Shown here: one piece after another, positions 1-9,038 of the stretch
Layout: each line of letters begins with the position of its first letter
Numbering within the stretch: the stretch's first letter is position 1
From: Stakelama pacifica
GTDB taxonomy: Bacteria > Pseudomonadota > Alphaproteobacteria > Sphingomonadales > Sphingomonadaceae
DNA: 64,000 bases
Assembly (NCBI RefSeq): GCF_004361835.1
Contig: NZ_SNWD01000004.1
Location: 218,788 to 282,787 of the forward strand
Direction: 5' to 3'
The notes under the pieces: model-generated
Seen by the model: the letters and a program-made list of their open reading frames with translations, nothing else
Databases searched by the model: none
What the model was told of the DNA's origin: nothing
Translations under genes and position numbers: made by a program

Positions 1-431
1 GGCGCTTTGCCTCGCCCGTCCCATAGACGCTCATGCGCCAGCGTCCGGCGATGCGGGTGGAGCGGCGCGATCACTGCGCCATAGGGCCGGGTTCCGCTAT
101 CGAGCGCCTTGTTCATCGCCGCAGTCAGCCGCCCGGGAACATACCAGTTCTCCGCCTCGGACAGGATGCGTTTGCCGCAGATCAGCCGCACCTTGCGATA
201 CCCCACCGGCTCTTCCGGCCCGACGCCGAGACGCTTGCGCTGCGCGGCGCTGGCCGGGCGGTGTGCGGTGCGATCGACCTCGACGCGCACCGGCACATCG
301 CCGCAGCGGCGCTGCAATGCCGCCGTGGCGGTGGGACCGCGCAACAGGTCCGCGTCCAGAGACGCCACCAAATCCTTTTGCACGATCTCCATCACCATCG
401 GCAGCGGCGCAGGCAGCGCCGCCACGATCAT
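1..431 (-). CDS. Chorismate lyase-like hypothetical protein (3' part beyond window)
   Basis: The reading frame begins at ATG 431-429 and runs off the left edge without a stop, so about 143 residues are seen. The start overlaps the ppdK stop by 4 bp (ATGA), so it is probably co-translated with ppdK. The middle contains GYRKVRLICGKRILSEAENW followed by YVPGRLT, a pattern that resembles chorismate lyase/UTRA-like fold proteins, in which a conserved strand precedes a W-(Y/V)-(V/L)-P segment. No signal peptide is obvious. The function is unknown; the chorismate lyase link is by fold-level resemblance only and does not imply ubiquinone synthesis. Confidence 0.6.
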   Translation of the reverse strand, partial: MIVAALPAPLPMVMEIVQKDLVASLDADLLRGPTATAALQRRCGDVPVRVEVDRTAHRPASAAQRKRLGVGPEEPVGYRKVRLICGKRILSEAENWYVPGRLTAAMNKALDSGTRPYGAVIAPLHPHRRTLAHERLWDGRGKA

Positions 432-3094
432 CCTTTCGCCTTCAATGCCGCCTGCGCCGCGGCGAGCCGGGCGATCGGCACGCGATAGGGCGAAGCGGAG
501 ACATAATCGAGCCCGACCTTTTCACAGAAGGCGATCGAGGTTGGGTCGCCGCCATGTTCGCCGCAAATGCCGAGCTTGATATCGGGCCGGGTCTTGCGAC
601 CGCGTTCGGCGGCAATCTCGACCAGTTCACCCACGCCTTCCTCGTCCAGACTGACGAACGGGTCGCGGGCATAAATGCCCTTGTCGACATAGGTGCCGAG
701 GAACCGGCCCGCATCGTCGCGGCTGACGCCCAGCGTTGTCTGGGTAAGGTCGTTGGTGCCGAAGCTGAAAAACTCACCCGCCTCGGCAATTTCACCGGCT
801 TTCAGCGCGGCGCGCGGAAGCTCGATCATCGTGCCGATCAGATAGGTGAGCGTGCGTCCCTTTTCCTCGAACACCGCTTTCGCCGCCTTTTCGACCACCG
901 CGCGCATCAGTTCGAGCTCCTTTCTGGTCGCGACCAGCGGGATCATCACCTCAGGCGTCGGTGCATCGCCCGATTTCTCCGCGACATCGCACGCCGCCTC
1001 GAAAATCGCGCGCGCCTGCATTTCGTAGATTTCGGGATAGGTGACGCCAAGGCGGCATCCGCGATGGCCGAGCATCGGGTTGAATTCGTGCAGCTCGGCC
1101 GCACGCCGCTTCAGCTTTTCGACATCCATGCCGACCGCCTTCGCCACATCCTCGAACTCCGCATCTTCATGCGGCAGGAATTCGTGCAGCGGCGGATCGA
1201 GCAGACGGATGGTGCAGGGCAGCCCTGCCATCACCTCGAAAATCTCGGTGAAATCCTGACGCTGATGCGGCAGCAGCTTGTCGAGCGCGGCACGGCGGCC
1301 CTTCTCGTCCGAAGCGAGGATCATCTCGCGCACCGCGGTAATCCGGCCGGAATCGAAGAACATATGTTCGGTGCGGCACAGGCCGACACCCTCTGCCCCG
1401 AATTCGCGCGCAGTGCGGCAATCGGTCGGGGTTTCGGCATTGGCGCGAACCTTCAGCCGACGCCCCTTGTCCGCCCATTCCATCAGCTTTGCGAAATCGC
1501 CGGACAGTTCGGGCTTCACCGTCGGCACCGCGCCGACCATCACTTCGCCGGTCGCGCCGTCGATCGTGATGATTTCGCCCTCCTTCACCTCGCGCTGGCC
1601 GACGCGCATCACGCCTTCCTTCGCCTTGATCGAAAGCGTTCCCGCGCCGGAGACGCAGGCGCGCCCCATGCCGCGCGCCACCACGGCGGCGTGGCTGGTC
1701 ATGCCGCCACGCGCGGTCAGGATACCGCGCGCCGCATGCATACCGTGAATGTCTTCCGGGCTGGTTTCGATACGGACGAGGATGACATCCTCGCCCGCCG
1801 CTGCCTGACGCTCCGCACTGTCGGCGTCGAACACCACCTTGCCGCTCGCCGCGCCCGGCGATGCGGGCAGCCCCTTGGTCAGCACATCGCGCTTCGCATC
1901 GGGGTCGAGCGTCGGGTGGAGCAACTGGTCGAGCGCCGAGGGATCGACGCGGATCACCGCCTCATCCTCGCTGATCAGCCCCTCGCCCGCCATATCGACC
2001 GCGATCTTCAGCGCGGCCTTTGCGGTACGCTTGCCCGTGCGGGTCTGGAGCATCCACAGCGTGCCGCGCTCGACCGTGAATTCGATATCCTGCATGTCGC
2101 GATAATGGAGTTCGAGCTTGTCGAAGACCCGCGCCAGCTCGGCAAAGGTCTCCGGCATCGCCTCTTCCATGCTCAGCGGCTTTGCTTCGGCATCCTCGCG
2201 CGCCTTTTTGGTGAGATATTGCGGCGTGCGAATGCCCGCCACCACATCTTCGCCCTGCGCGTTGATCAGGAATTCGCCATAATAGGCCCGCTCGCCGGTC
2301 GACGGGTTGCGCGTGAAGGCAACGCCGGTCGCCGATGTGTCGCCCATATTGCCGAACACCATCGCCTGAACATTCACGGCGGTGCCCCAGTCGCCGGGGA
2401 TCGAATTGAGCCGGCGATAGACCTTTGCGCGTTCGACATTCCACGATCCGAACACCGCGCCGATCGCGGTCCAGAGCTGGTCCTTCACATCCTGCGGGAA
2501 CGGCTTGCCCCACATTTCCTCGACCAGCGCCTTATATTCCGCCACCAGTGCCTTCAGGTCGGCAGCGGTCATTTCGGTGTCGAGGTCGTAGCCGCGATCT
2601 TCCTTCGCGATTTCCAGCGCTTCTTCGAACCGGCCATGGTCGAGGCCGAGCACGACATCGCAATACATCTGGATGAAGCGGCGATAGCTGTCCCAGGCGA
2701 AGCGTTCGTCATCCGCCTTTTTCGCCAGCCCTTCGACCGTATCGTCGTTCAGGCCAAGGTTCAGGACCGTGTCCATCATCCCCGGCATCGAAACGCGCGC
2801 GCCCGAGCGAACCGATACCAGCAGCGGGTCGGCAGCGTCGCCGAAGCGCTTTTCGGTCACGCCTTCGATATGCGCGACGCCGTTCGCCACTTCCTCATAC
2901 AGGCTGTCGGGGAAGGTTTCGCCTTCCTCATAATAGCGCGTGCACATTTCGGTGCTGATCGTGAAGCCCGGCGGGACCGGCAGACCGATTGAGGCCATTT
3001 CAGCAAGGTTCGCGCCCTTGCCGCCAAGAAGGTTTTTATCTCCCTGGCCGCCATCGGAAATCCCGCCGCCGAAACGGTAGACATATTGAGTCAT
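428..3094 (-). CDS. ppdK: Pyruvate, phosphate dikinase
   Basis: This 888-residue cytosolic enzyme interconverts pyruvate + ATP + Pi and PEP + AMP + PPi. The N-terminal ATP-grasp part begins VYRFGGG...GGKGANLAEM and carries SVRSGARVSMPGMMDTVLNLG. The central swivelling phosphohistidine domain has the catalytic His in GGMTSHAAVVARGMG, and the C-terminal TIM barrel has GICGEHGGDP with the catalytic Cys. Length matches the family (about 870-890). I chose ATG 3094 (MTQYVYRFGGG) rather than the upstream in-frame Met at 3166 because family members begin here and a GGAAC-type ribosome site precedes it. It is the first gene of a minus-strand pair with the chorismate-lyase-like gene. Confidence 0.97.
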   Translation of the reverse strand: MTQYVYRFGGGISDGGQGDKNLLGGKGANLAEMASIGLPVPPGFTISTEMCTRYYEEGETFPDSLYEEVANGVAHIEGVTEKRFGDAADPLLVSVRSGARVSMPGMMDTVLNLGLNDDTVEGLAKKADDERFAWDSYRRFIQMYCDVVLGLDHGRFEEALEIAKEDRGYDLDTEMTAADLKALVAEYKALVEEMWGKPFPQDVKDQLWTAIGAVFGSWNVERAKVYRRLNSIPGDWGTAVNVQAMVFGNMGDTSATGVAFTRNPSTGERAYYGEFLINAQGEDVVAGIRTPQYLTKKAREDAEAKPLSMEEAMPETFAELARVFDKLELHYRDMQDIEFTVERGTLWMLQTRTGKRTAKAALKIAVDMAGEGLISEDEAVIRVDPSALDQLLHPTLDPDAKRDVLTKGLPASPGAASGKVVFDADSAERQAAAGEDVILVRIETSPEDIHGMHAARGILTARGGMTSHAAVVARGMGRACVSGAGTLSIKAKEGVMRVGQREVKEGEIITIDGATGEVMVGAVPTVKPELSGDFAKLMEWADKGRRLKVRANAETPTDCRTAREFGAEGVGLCRTEHMFFDSGRITAVREMILASDEKGRRAALDKLLPHQRQDFTEIFEVMAGLPCTIRLLDPPLHEFLPHEDAEFEDVAKAVGMDVEKLKRRAAELHEFNPMLGHRGCRLGVTYPEIYEMQARAIFEAACDVAEKSGDAPTPEVMIPLVATRKELELMRAVVEKAAKAVFEEKGRTLTYLIGTMIELPRAALKAGEIAEAGEFFSFGTNDLTQTTLGVSRDDAGRFLGTYVDKGIYARDPFVSLDEEGVGELVEIAAERGRKTRPDIKLGICGEHGGDPTSIAFCEKVGLDYVSASPYRVPIARLAAAQAALKAKG

Positions 3095-3211
3095 TATGTG
3101 CGTTCCTGCCCTTTCATCCAAACGGTTCCTGGGGAGGGAAACCCGTGGAAAGCGGTTTTGCTTCACATATTTCGCGCTGATTCCGGCATGAAATGCCGCT
3201 TTATCCGATAG

Positions 3212-5560
3212 TTATCCTTCAATCCGCGAGAAATCGGCAACATTGTGCACCGCAGCGCGCATCCGGGCAAGCAACGCCAGCCGGGACTTGCGCTTTTCCG
3301 GGACAGAGTCGTTGACGGTGACGCTTTCGAAGAAATCGTCGATCGGCGCGCGAAGGCTGGCCAGCGCCGCCATCGCGCCCTCAAAATCCTCGCGCTCGAT
3401 CGCTGCTGCCGCCTGCGGTTCCGCGGCATCGAGCGCAGCGATCAGCGCCGCCTCTGCCGGTTCGGGGGTATAGGACAGCGGTGTAGCGTCCCCGAACGTC
3501 GCTGCGGCGGAGGCCGCAGCCGCCTCGTTTTCGTCGCCAGCGGCCCCGGCCTGCGCCGGGGCGACCGGATAGTCTTCCTTCTTCAGAATATTCGCCGCAC
3601 GCTTATACCCGGCGAGCAGGTTCTTCCCGTCCTCGGTCGTAACGAACGCCTGCAACGCCTTCACCCGCGCGAGCAGGCGAACCAGATCGTCCTCCCCGCC
3701 CAGCGCAAACACCGCATCGATCAGGTCGTGCCGGACGCCAGCTTCGCGCTGCTGGACCTTGAGGCGATCGGCAAAGAAATCGAGAATCTCTGACACCAAC
3801 CGGTCTACGCCGTCGTCAAAGTCTGTTTCCTTCCACTCACTTTCTTCTCGGCCTTCAAGGCGTTCCGATATCCGACGGGCAGCTGTTGCCATAGTTTCAA
3901 TAGCTTCACGCACGTTCGGAATGACAGCGACCGAAATCACCGCCTCGCGTAAAAGTTTCTCAAGGTGAACACGCAGCCCGCCTTCCGTGACAAGGCGTAT
4001 ACTCGAAATAGCAGCACGCCGGAGAGCGAAGGGGTCTTTCGATCCGGTTGGTTTTTCATCGATTGCAAAGAACGCCGCAATCGTATCCAGCTTATCCGCC
4101 AGACTGACCGCGACCGTTACCGGTGCGGTGGGCACATCGTCGCCCTGCCCGACCGGCTTGTAATGATCGCGGATCGCTTCGGCGACGCGGGCGTCTTCGC
4201 CCTGCGCGGCTGCATAATAGCCGCCCATCAGCCCCTGAAGCTCAGGAAACTCCCCGACCATGCCGGTGACGAGATCAGTCTTGGCCAGCTTCGCCGCGCA
4301 TTCGGCCAGCGCCGCGAGCTTTTCCTGCTCTTTGTCATTCCCGCGGACGCGGGAATCCAGAGCCTCGGGCGACTCCGCCTGATCGCTCTGGGTCCCCGCT
4401 TTCGCGGGGATGACGGTTGCGGACGAACCGACAATCCCTTCTTCAACCAGCCAGCGGGCAAGCTGCGCCACGCGCTCGACCTTGTCCGCCACGGTGCGCA
4501 GCTTTTCGTGGAACACGATCTTTTCGAGGTGGGGGCGCAAATCCTCCAGCTTCGTTTGGCGATCGGTTTCGTAGAAGAAACGCGCATCCGAAAGCCGCGC
4601 GGCAAGCACCTTTTCATTGCCCGCGACAATCTTGTCCCCGCCATCCTCGGCATCGACATTGGCGACGCAGATAAAGGCGTTGGCGAGTTTGCCGTCGCCA
4701 TCCTCGCACACAAAATATTTCTGGTTCACGCGCGCGGTAAGCTGGATCACTTCCGGAGGCACCTCCAGAAACGCCTCGTCGAACCGGCCGAGCAGCGGCA
4801 TCGGCCATTCGGTGAGCCCCGCATTCTCCTCCAGCAGGCCGTGATCCTCGATCAGCGTCAGCCCGGCACCCTGCGCCGCCATCTTGGAACCCAGCGCGAT
4901 GGTGTTCCGCCGCTCATCCTGATCGACGATGACATGCGCCATGCGCAGCTTTTCGACATAATCGCCCGCCGACCCGATCGTGATCTGCCCCGGATGGTGG
5001 AAGCGATGGCCGAGCGTTGCGCTGCCCGATTTGATGCCCGCAATCTCGCAATCGACGACATCTTCGCCCAGCAGCGCGATAATGCCCTGCAACGGCCGTA
5101 CCCAGCGAAGGCTCTCGGTCGAGCGTGACGCTTCGCCCCAGCGCATCGATTTGGGCCATGGGAAAGCGCGGATGACTGTCGGGATCGCCTCGGCCAGCAC
5201 CGCCTTCGTCTCGCGACCCGGCGTGTCGATGACCGCGAAATAGGTCGCGCGGCCCTTTACCTCGCGCACCTCAAGCTGGTCGCGGGTGACGTTCGCCTTG
5301 CGACAAAACCCCTCGATCGCTGCATCGGGTGCGCCTTCGGGCGGGCCTTTCAGCTCTTCCGACACCGCCTCGGTCGCCAGCGGCAGGCCATGCGCGATCA
5401 GCGCGAGGCGGCGCGGCGTGGCGTAGCTCGTGTAGCGCTCCGCCTTCAGCCCCGCCTTTTCCAGTTCGGCGGCGAACAATCGCTCCAGATCGGCGCGCGC
5501 CTTTGCCTGCATCCGCGCAGGGATTTCTTCGCAGCGCAGTTCAAGAAGGAAATCGGTCAT
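3212..5560 (-). CDS. glyS: Glycine--tRNA ligase beta subunit, with repeat-derived insertions
   Basis: Beta chain of the alpha2beta2 bacterial glycyl-tRNA synthetase, starting [17 protein letters not shown], the family's usual N-terminus. At 782 residues it is clearly longer than E. coli GlyS (689). Part of the excess is encoded by dispersed repeats. Residues 383-409 (VIPAKAGTQ ... LDSRVRGND) are the in-frame translation of an 81-bp palindromic repeat at 4334-4414. Residues about 666-673 (VAPAQAGA) are the translation of another repeat core at 3542-3565, followed by an Ala/Glu-rich linker. Both lie between otherwise normal family segments. The start overlaps the DUF559 stop (ATGA). glyQ lies upstream, separated by the DUF559 gene. 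Confidence 0.96.
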   Translation of the reverse strand: MTDFLLELRCEEIPARMQAKARADLERLFAAELEKAGLKAERYTSYATPRRLALIAHGLPLATEAVSEELKGPPEGAPDAAIEGFCRKANVTRDQLEVREVKGRATYFAVIDTPGRETKAVLAEAIPTVIRAFPWPKSMRWGEASRSTESLRWVRPLQGIIALLGEDVVDCEIAGIKSGSATLGHRFHHPGQITIGSAGDYVEKLRMAHVIVDQDERRNTIALGSKMAAQGAGLTLIEDHGLLEENAGLTEWPMPLLGRFDEAFLEVPPEVIQLTARVNQKYFVCEDGDGKLANAFICVANVDAEDGGDKIVAGNEKVLAARLSDARFFYETDRQTKLEDLRPHLEKIVFHEKLRTVADKVERVAQLARWLVEEGIVGSSATVIPAKAGTQSDQAESPEALDSRVRGNDKEQEKLAALAECAAKLAKTDLVTGMVGEFPELQGLMGGYYAAAQGEDARVAEAIRDHYKPVGQGDDVPTAPVTVAVSLADKLDTIAAFFAIDEKPTGSKDPFALRRAAISSIRLVTEGGLRVHLEKLLREAVISVAVIPNVREAIETMATAARRISERLEGREESEWKETDFDDGVDRLVSEILDFFADRLKVQQREAGVRHDLIDAVFALGGEDDLVRLLARVKALQAFVTTEDGKNLLAGYKRAANILKKEDYPVAPAQAGAAGDENEAAAASAAATFGDATPLSYTPEPAEAALIAALDAAEPQAAAAIEREDFEGAMAALASLRAPIDDFFESVTVNDSVPEKRKSRLALLARMRAAVHNVADFSRIEG
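3542..3565. repeat. Dispersed GC palindrome core inside glyS
   Basis: The 24-base core GGCCCCGGCCTGCGCCGGGG + CGAC differs at one base from 15545-15568 and matches the inverse complement of 15624-15647. In glyS it is read as VAPAQAGA near the C-terminal third of the protein. Confidence 0.75.
4334..4414. repeat. 81-bp palindromic repeat inserted in frame in glyS
   Basis: The element begins GTCATTCCCGCG, contains the short hairpin CCCGCGGACGCGGG, and ends with CCCCGCTTTCGCGGGGATGAC, so its outer ends (GTCAT/ATGAC) are inverted repeats. It is exactly 27 codons long and free of stops on the glyS strand. Related copies are a half unit at 24118-24144 and an element of the same layout at 10511-10590. 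Confidence 0.85.
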
Positions 5561-6030
5561 CCTTCCTCCCCGGCACGGGGAGGGGGACCGCCAGCCGCAG
5601 GCTGGTGGTGGAGGGGGGCGTCCGCAAACGCAACAATAGCTTCAATCACCTGCTCTATACCGTCCAGAATTTCCTGCGCCCTTATGTGCAGCACGCGATA
5701 GCCATTCTCTTTCAGGAATTGATCGCGCATCGCATCGAACGCGGCCCGCTGCGGAACATCATGCGACTGACCGTCAACCTCGATCACCAGTCGCGCCGAG
5801 ACGATATAGAAATCCGCCACATAGGGACCGATCGGATGCTGTCGCCGCACTTTCACGCCCGCCTGAGCGCCGCGCAAGCGCTGCCATAAAAGAACTTCAG
5901 GCAACGACATCTGGCGCCGTAACTTTCGTGCCGTGGCAGTTTCCGGGCGCAGCGATCGGCGCGAGCCCCCTCCACCGCGCCTTGCGCGGTCCCCCTCCCC
6001 GTGCCGGGGAGGATGTGACGATGCCATCAT
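5557..6030 (-). CDS. DUF559 (Vsr-like endonuclease fold) protein between glyQ and glyS
   Basis: About 157 residues. The core has [20 protein letters not shown], then [18 protein letters not shown] and [11 protein letters not shown], which is the DUF559 pattern; the family has the PD-(D/E)xK/Vsr-like nuclease fold, with the acidic residues of ADFY and EVDG as likely catalytic ones. ATG 6030 overlaps the glyQ stop by 4 bp and the stop overlaps the glyS start by 4 bp, so it is translationally wired into the operon. Its N-terminal arm ([15 protein letters not shown]) and C-terminal tail ([17 protein letters not shown]) are encoded by the flanking inverted repeats. An in-frame Met at 6060 is possible but would overlap glyQ by 34 bp. 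The substrate is unknown; a repeat-bounded mobile gene is my inference. Confidence 0.85.
   Translation of the reverse strand: MMASSHPPRHGEGDRARRGGGGSRRSLRPETATARKLRRQMSLPEVLLWQRLRGAQAGVKVRRQHPIGPYVADFYIVSARLVIEVDGQSHDVPQRAAFDAMRDQFLKENGYRVLHIRAQEILDGIEQVIEAIVAFADAPLHHQPAAGGPPPRAGEEG
5564..5617. repeat. Inverted repeat, left flank of DUF559 gene
   Basis: TCCTCCCCGGCACGGGGAGG is followed by a second hairpin (ACCGCCAGCC-GCA-GGCTGGTGGT) and a G-run. The first 28 bases match, in inverse orientation, the copy at 5965-6013. Confidence 0.85.
5965..6013. repeat. Inverted repeat, right flank of DUF559 gene
   Basis: GCCCCCTCCACCGCGCC...GCGCGGTCCCCCTCCCCGTG + CCGGGGAGGA. This is the inverse counterpart of 5564-5617; the outer 28 bases agree exactly and the internal hairpin differs in sequence (ACCGCGCC/GGCGCGGT), as in dispersed REP-type units. 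Confidence 0.85.
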
Positions 6031-6920
6031 ACGCTCCACCCCGGATATTTGGCTTCCCATTCGGGGGTCATTTTCTCGATCCAGGCCTGGCAGCTTCCTT
6101 TCGCAAGGTCGCGCACACGGCCCATATAGGCCTGACGCTCAGCGACGGAGATCACGCCGCGCGCCTGTAACAAATTGAAGATATGGCTTGCCTCGATCGC
6201 CTGTTCATAAGCGGGAATGGGCAGCTTGTTGGCGAGGCAGTTCTCGCACTCGGCCACCGCTTTTTTGAACAGGTCGAACAGCGCGTCGGTATCGGCGATC
6301 TCGAAATTCCATTTCGACATCTGCTTTTCGTTTTCGAGGAACACGTCGCCGTACGACACGCCCGCATCGTTGAAGGCAAGGTCGTACACGCTGTCGACGT
6401 CCTGAATATACATGGCGAGGCGTTCCAGCCCGTAGGTCAGTTCGCCCGCGACCGGTTTGCAGTCGAACCCGCCCATTTGCTGGAAATAGGTGAACTGGGT
6501 GACTTCCATCCCGTCGCACCACACTTCCCAGCCAAGGCCCCAGGCCCCCAGAGTCGGGCTTTCCCAGTCATCCTCGACAAAGCGAATGTCATGTTTCGTA
6601 AAGTCGATGCCGATCGCGGCAAGGCTGCCGAGATACAGTTCCTGAAGGTCGGCGGGGCTTGGCTTCAGGATCACCTGATATTGATAATAATGCTGCAACC
6701 GGTTCGGATTTTCCCCGTACCGCCCGTCGGTCGGGCGGCGACACGGCTGTACGAACGCGGCATTCCACGGCTCCGGCCCCAATGCGCGCAGCGTCGTCGC
6801 GGTGTGGAACGTGCCCGCACCGACGCGCATGTCATAGGGTTGCAGGATCAGGCATCCGCGCTCGCTCCAATAATCATGGAGGGTCAGGATCATGCGCTGG
6901 AAACTGGGGGCGTTGCTCAA
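6027..6920 (-). CDS. glyQ: Glycine--tRNA ligase alpha subunit
   Basis: Catalytic alpha chain of bacterial glycyl-tRNA synthetase. Class II synthetase hallmarks are clear: [40 protein letters not shown] and [19 protein letters not shown]. It ends KYPGWSV. I place the start at TTG 6920 ([14 protein letters not shown]), giving 297 residues, because the FQ-x-x-I-LTL segment is conserved in family members and AAAGGCAG lies just upstream. The alternative ATG at 6893 would delete it and give 288 residues. It is first in the order glyQ-DUF559-glyS and divergent from the TraB-like gene at 7089. Confidence 0.95.
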   Translation of the reverse strand: MSNAPSFQRMILTLHDYWSERGCLILQPYDMRVGAGTFHTATTLRALGPEPWNAAFVQPCRRPTDGRYGENPNRLQHYYQYQVILKPSPADLQELYLGSLAAIGIDFTKHDIRFVEDDWESPTLGAWGLGWEVWCDGMEVTQFTYFQQMGGFDCKPVAGELTYGLERLAMYIQDVDSVYDLAFNDAGVSYGDVFLENEKQMSKWNFEIADTDALFDLFKKAVAECENCLANKLPIPAYEQAIEASHIFNLLQARGVISVAERQAYMGRVRDLAKGSCQAWIEKMTPEWEAKYPGWSV

Positions 6921-7088
6921 CGAACTGCCTTTTCGCCTTACGAAAACCAATAGTCTTTGCCGGGCTTTGGAACATGCGCGTCGGGGAATCAAGCGGCGCG
7001 CTAGGCACGCTTCGGCAGCCATGTTGCCACCGGTTAAGGTCGCGACGATATAAGACCCCCTCCCGTCCCGTTCGAAAGAGATTGCCCT

Positions 7089-7985
7089 GTGCTGAAAAAG
7101 ATCATCGCGCCGTTTCTCGGCTTCGGCCTGCTGGCCTCGCCCGTACTGGCGAAGGAACCGGCGGCGAAGGTCAAGGATGCCGATCCGGCGCTGTGGGTCG
7201 TGAAGGACGACGACACCACAATCTATCTGTTCGGCACCTTTCATGCGCTGACACCGGATCTCGGCTGGTTCGACGATGCGGTGCGCGAGGCGTTCGACAA
7301 ATCGGACAAGGCGGTATTCGAACTCGATTCGAGCGACACTGCGACCATTCAGGCAGCGGCACGTCGGCATGGCTTTTCGAAAGGCCCGCAGCCCTTCACG
7401 GCTAAGATGAGCGCGAAGGACAAGGCCGCCTATGACGCCGCCATGGCGAAGCTCGGCCTGCCGCCGACCGCGTTCGACAGGCTGAAGCCCTGGCTCGCCG
7501 CCGTGACGCTGACGACGCTGTCGGCGCAAAAGGCCGGGTTCGACCCGCAACAGGGGGCGGAAGCGACATTGATCGATGCCGCACGCAAGGCGGGCAAAAA
7601 GATCGGCACGCTGGAAACCGCAGAGGAGCAGCTCGGCTTTTTCGACGCGCTTACCGAAACGCAGCAGATCGAATTGCTCAATCAGGCGGTGGAGGAAGTC
7701 GAAAAGCCTTCCGACACGCTCAACCGGATGATTACCTATTGGTCGGAAGGAAAGCCCGATGCGCTGGGCAAGCTGATTAACGAGGAACTGCTCGAAACGC
7801 CGGGCCTTGCCAAGACGATTCTGTTCGACCGCAACGAACGCTGGGCGAAGCAGATCAAGGCGATGCTGGATACGCCGGGAACGGTGTTCGTCGCGGTAGG
7901 TGCGGGCCATCTCGCCGGACCCAATGATGTGCAGGACGATCTGGCAAAGCTGGGCGTGAAGGCGGTTCGGGTTCAGTACGACTGA
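7089..7985 (+). CDS. TraB/GumN family protein (copy 1)
   Basis: 298 residues from a GTG start preceded by GAAAGAG. It begins with a signal peptide ([21 protein letters not shown], cut after ALA), so it is predicted to be periplasmic. The TraB/GumN family hallmarks are both present: [12 protein letters not shown] near the N-terminus (G-x-x-H) and [10 protein letters not shown] near the C-terminus. Relatives include the erythromycin-type/TIKI-like metalloprotease fold, but biochemical function in bacteria is mostly unproven. A paralogue follows 47 bp downstream in the same orientation. Confidence 0.88.
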   Translation: MLKKIIAPFLGFGLLASPVLAKEPAAKVKDADPALWVVKDDDTTIYLFGTFHALTPDLGWFDDAVREAFDKSDKAVFELDSSDTATIQAAARRHGFSKGPQPFTAKMSAKDKAAYDAAMAKLGLPPTAFDRLKPWLAAVTLTTLSAQKAGFDPQQGAEATLIDAARKAGKKIGTLETAEEQLGFFDALTETQQIELLNQAVEEVEKPSDTLNRMITYWSEGKPDALGKLINEELLETPGLAKTILFDRNERWAKQIKAMLDTPGTVFVAVGAGHLAGPNDVQDDLAKLGVKAVRVQYD

Positions 7986-8032
7986 GCGCCGGACGCACTT
8001 GCGCGTTCGGGACGGGGCGGCGATGAGGGGCA

Positions 8033-8914
8033 ATGCGCCGCCTGATCGCCGCCCTTTTGCTATCGCTTTGCGCCACGCTGATCCCGGCATGCGGGCGCGA
8101 TGCTCCGGTTGAAGCGAGACCGCCGCTCTGGCGGGTATCGGACGGCGACACCACCGTGTGGCTGCTGGCATCGATCCATATGCTGCCGCCGGGAACGCGC
8201 TGGCATGGACCGGCCGTGGCGAAGGCGATTGGCGAATCCCAAACGCTGATGCTCGAAATTCCGCCGGGAAACCCGTCCCAGGCGTCCGCTGTATTCCTTA
8301 AAGTTGCACGCGCATCCGGCCTGCCGCCGGTCGCCGAGCGCCTGCGCCCCGAAATGCGCGCATTGCTTCCGGAAGCGGCTGCCAATGCCGGGGCGGAGAT
8401 GCGCACGCTCGACGGGCTTAAAAACTGGGGCACCGCACTCGTTCTCGCGGCGGGCGATGCGCGGCAATCGGGCGCTCGGGCCGAAGAGGGCGTCGAGGCG
8501 GCGCTGACCCGATCCTTCCGCCAGCTTCATAAACCGATCGGCGCGTTCGAAACGCTGGGCGGACAATTCGCGATCTTCGATTCGCTTTCGCCTGCCGATC
8601 AGGCGCATCTGCTTGCCAATGCGGTCGCCGATGCCGCCGCGCCGGACATTGGCTATCACGCCGCCTTCTCGGCCTGGGCGGCGGGCGACACCGCAGCGCT
8701 GCAAAAGGCAGCCGATTCGCTGTTCACCGGTGCGCCGGGGCTGAAATCAGCGCTGCTCACCGATCGTAATGCGCGCTGGAGCCGCTGGATCGAACAACGC
8801 ATGCAGCGCCCCGGAACGGTGCTGGTGGCGGTGGGCGCAGGGCATCTTGCCGGGCCGGACGGCCTGCCCGCGCGGCTCGCGGCGCAAGGATATAGCGTGA
8901 AGCGGGTGCAATAG
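8033..8914 (+). CDS. TraB/GumN family lipoprotein-like protein (copy 2)
   Basis: 293 residues. The N-terminus [20 protein letters not shown] looks like a lipoprotein signal with Cys20 as the lipid-bearing residue. It aligns by eye along its length with copy 1: [37 protein letters not shown], and [15 protein letters not shown] at the C-terminus. The N-terminal family motif is ASIH rather than G-T-F-H, so the usually conserved Gly is changed, which may mean altered activity. The arrangement suggests tandem duplication followed by divergence. Confidence 0.86.
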   Translation: MRRLIAALLLSLCATLIPACGRDAPVEARPPLWRVSDGDTTVWLLASIHMLPPGTRWHGPAVAKAIGESQTLMLEIPPGNPSQASAVFLKVARASGLPPVAERLRPEMRALLPEAAANAGAEMRTLDGLKNWGTALVLAAGDARQSGARAEEGVEAALTRSFRQLHKPIGAFETLGGQFAIFDSLSPADQAHLLANAVADAAAPDIGYHAAFSAWAAGDTAALQKAADSLFTGAPGLKSALLTDRNARWSRWIEQRMQRPGTVLVAVGAGHLAGPDGLPARLAAQGYSVKRVQ

Positions 8915-9038
8915 CGTCACCCGCCGCTTGCCTTTGCGCGCACTCCCGCGTATAGGCGCGCGCTTGTTCGCACGGGGACATCCCTGGAGGCTCGTGCGGC
9001 AGACAATACGCAATCAAGCGCATTCGGAGACAGATATT

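Noticed and set aside
263..2992. A 909-codon open frame on the plus strand opposite ppdK
   Set aside because: It is the mirror of the ppdK codon pattern in GC-rich DNA; no family motif is visible and the opposite frame is an unmistakable dikinase.
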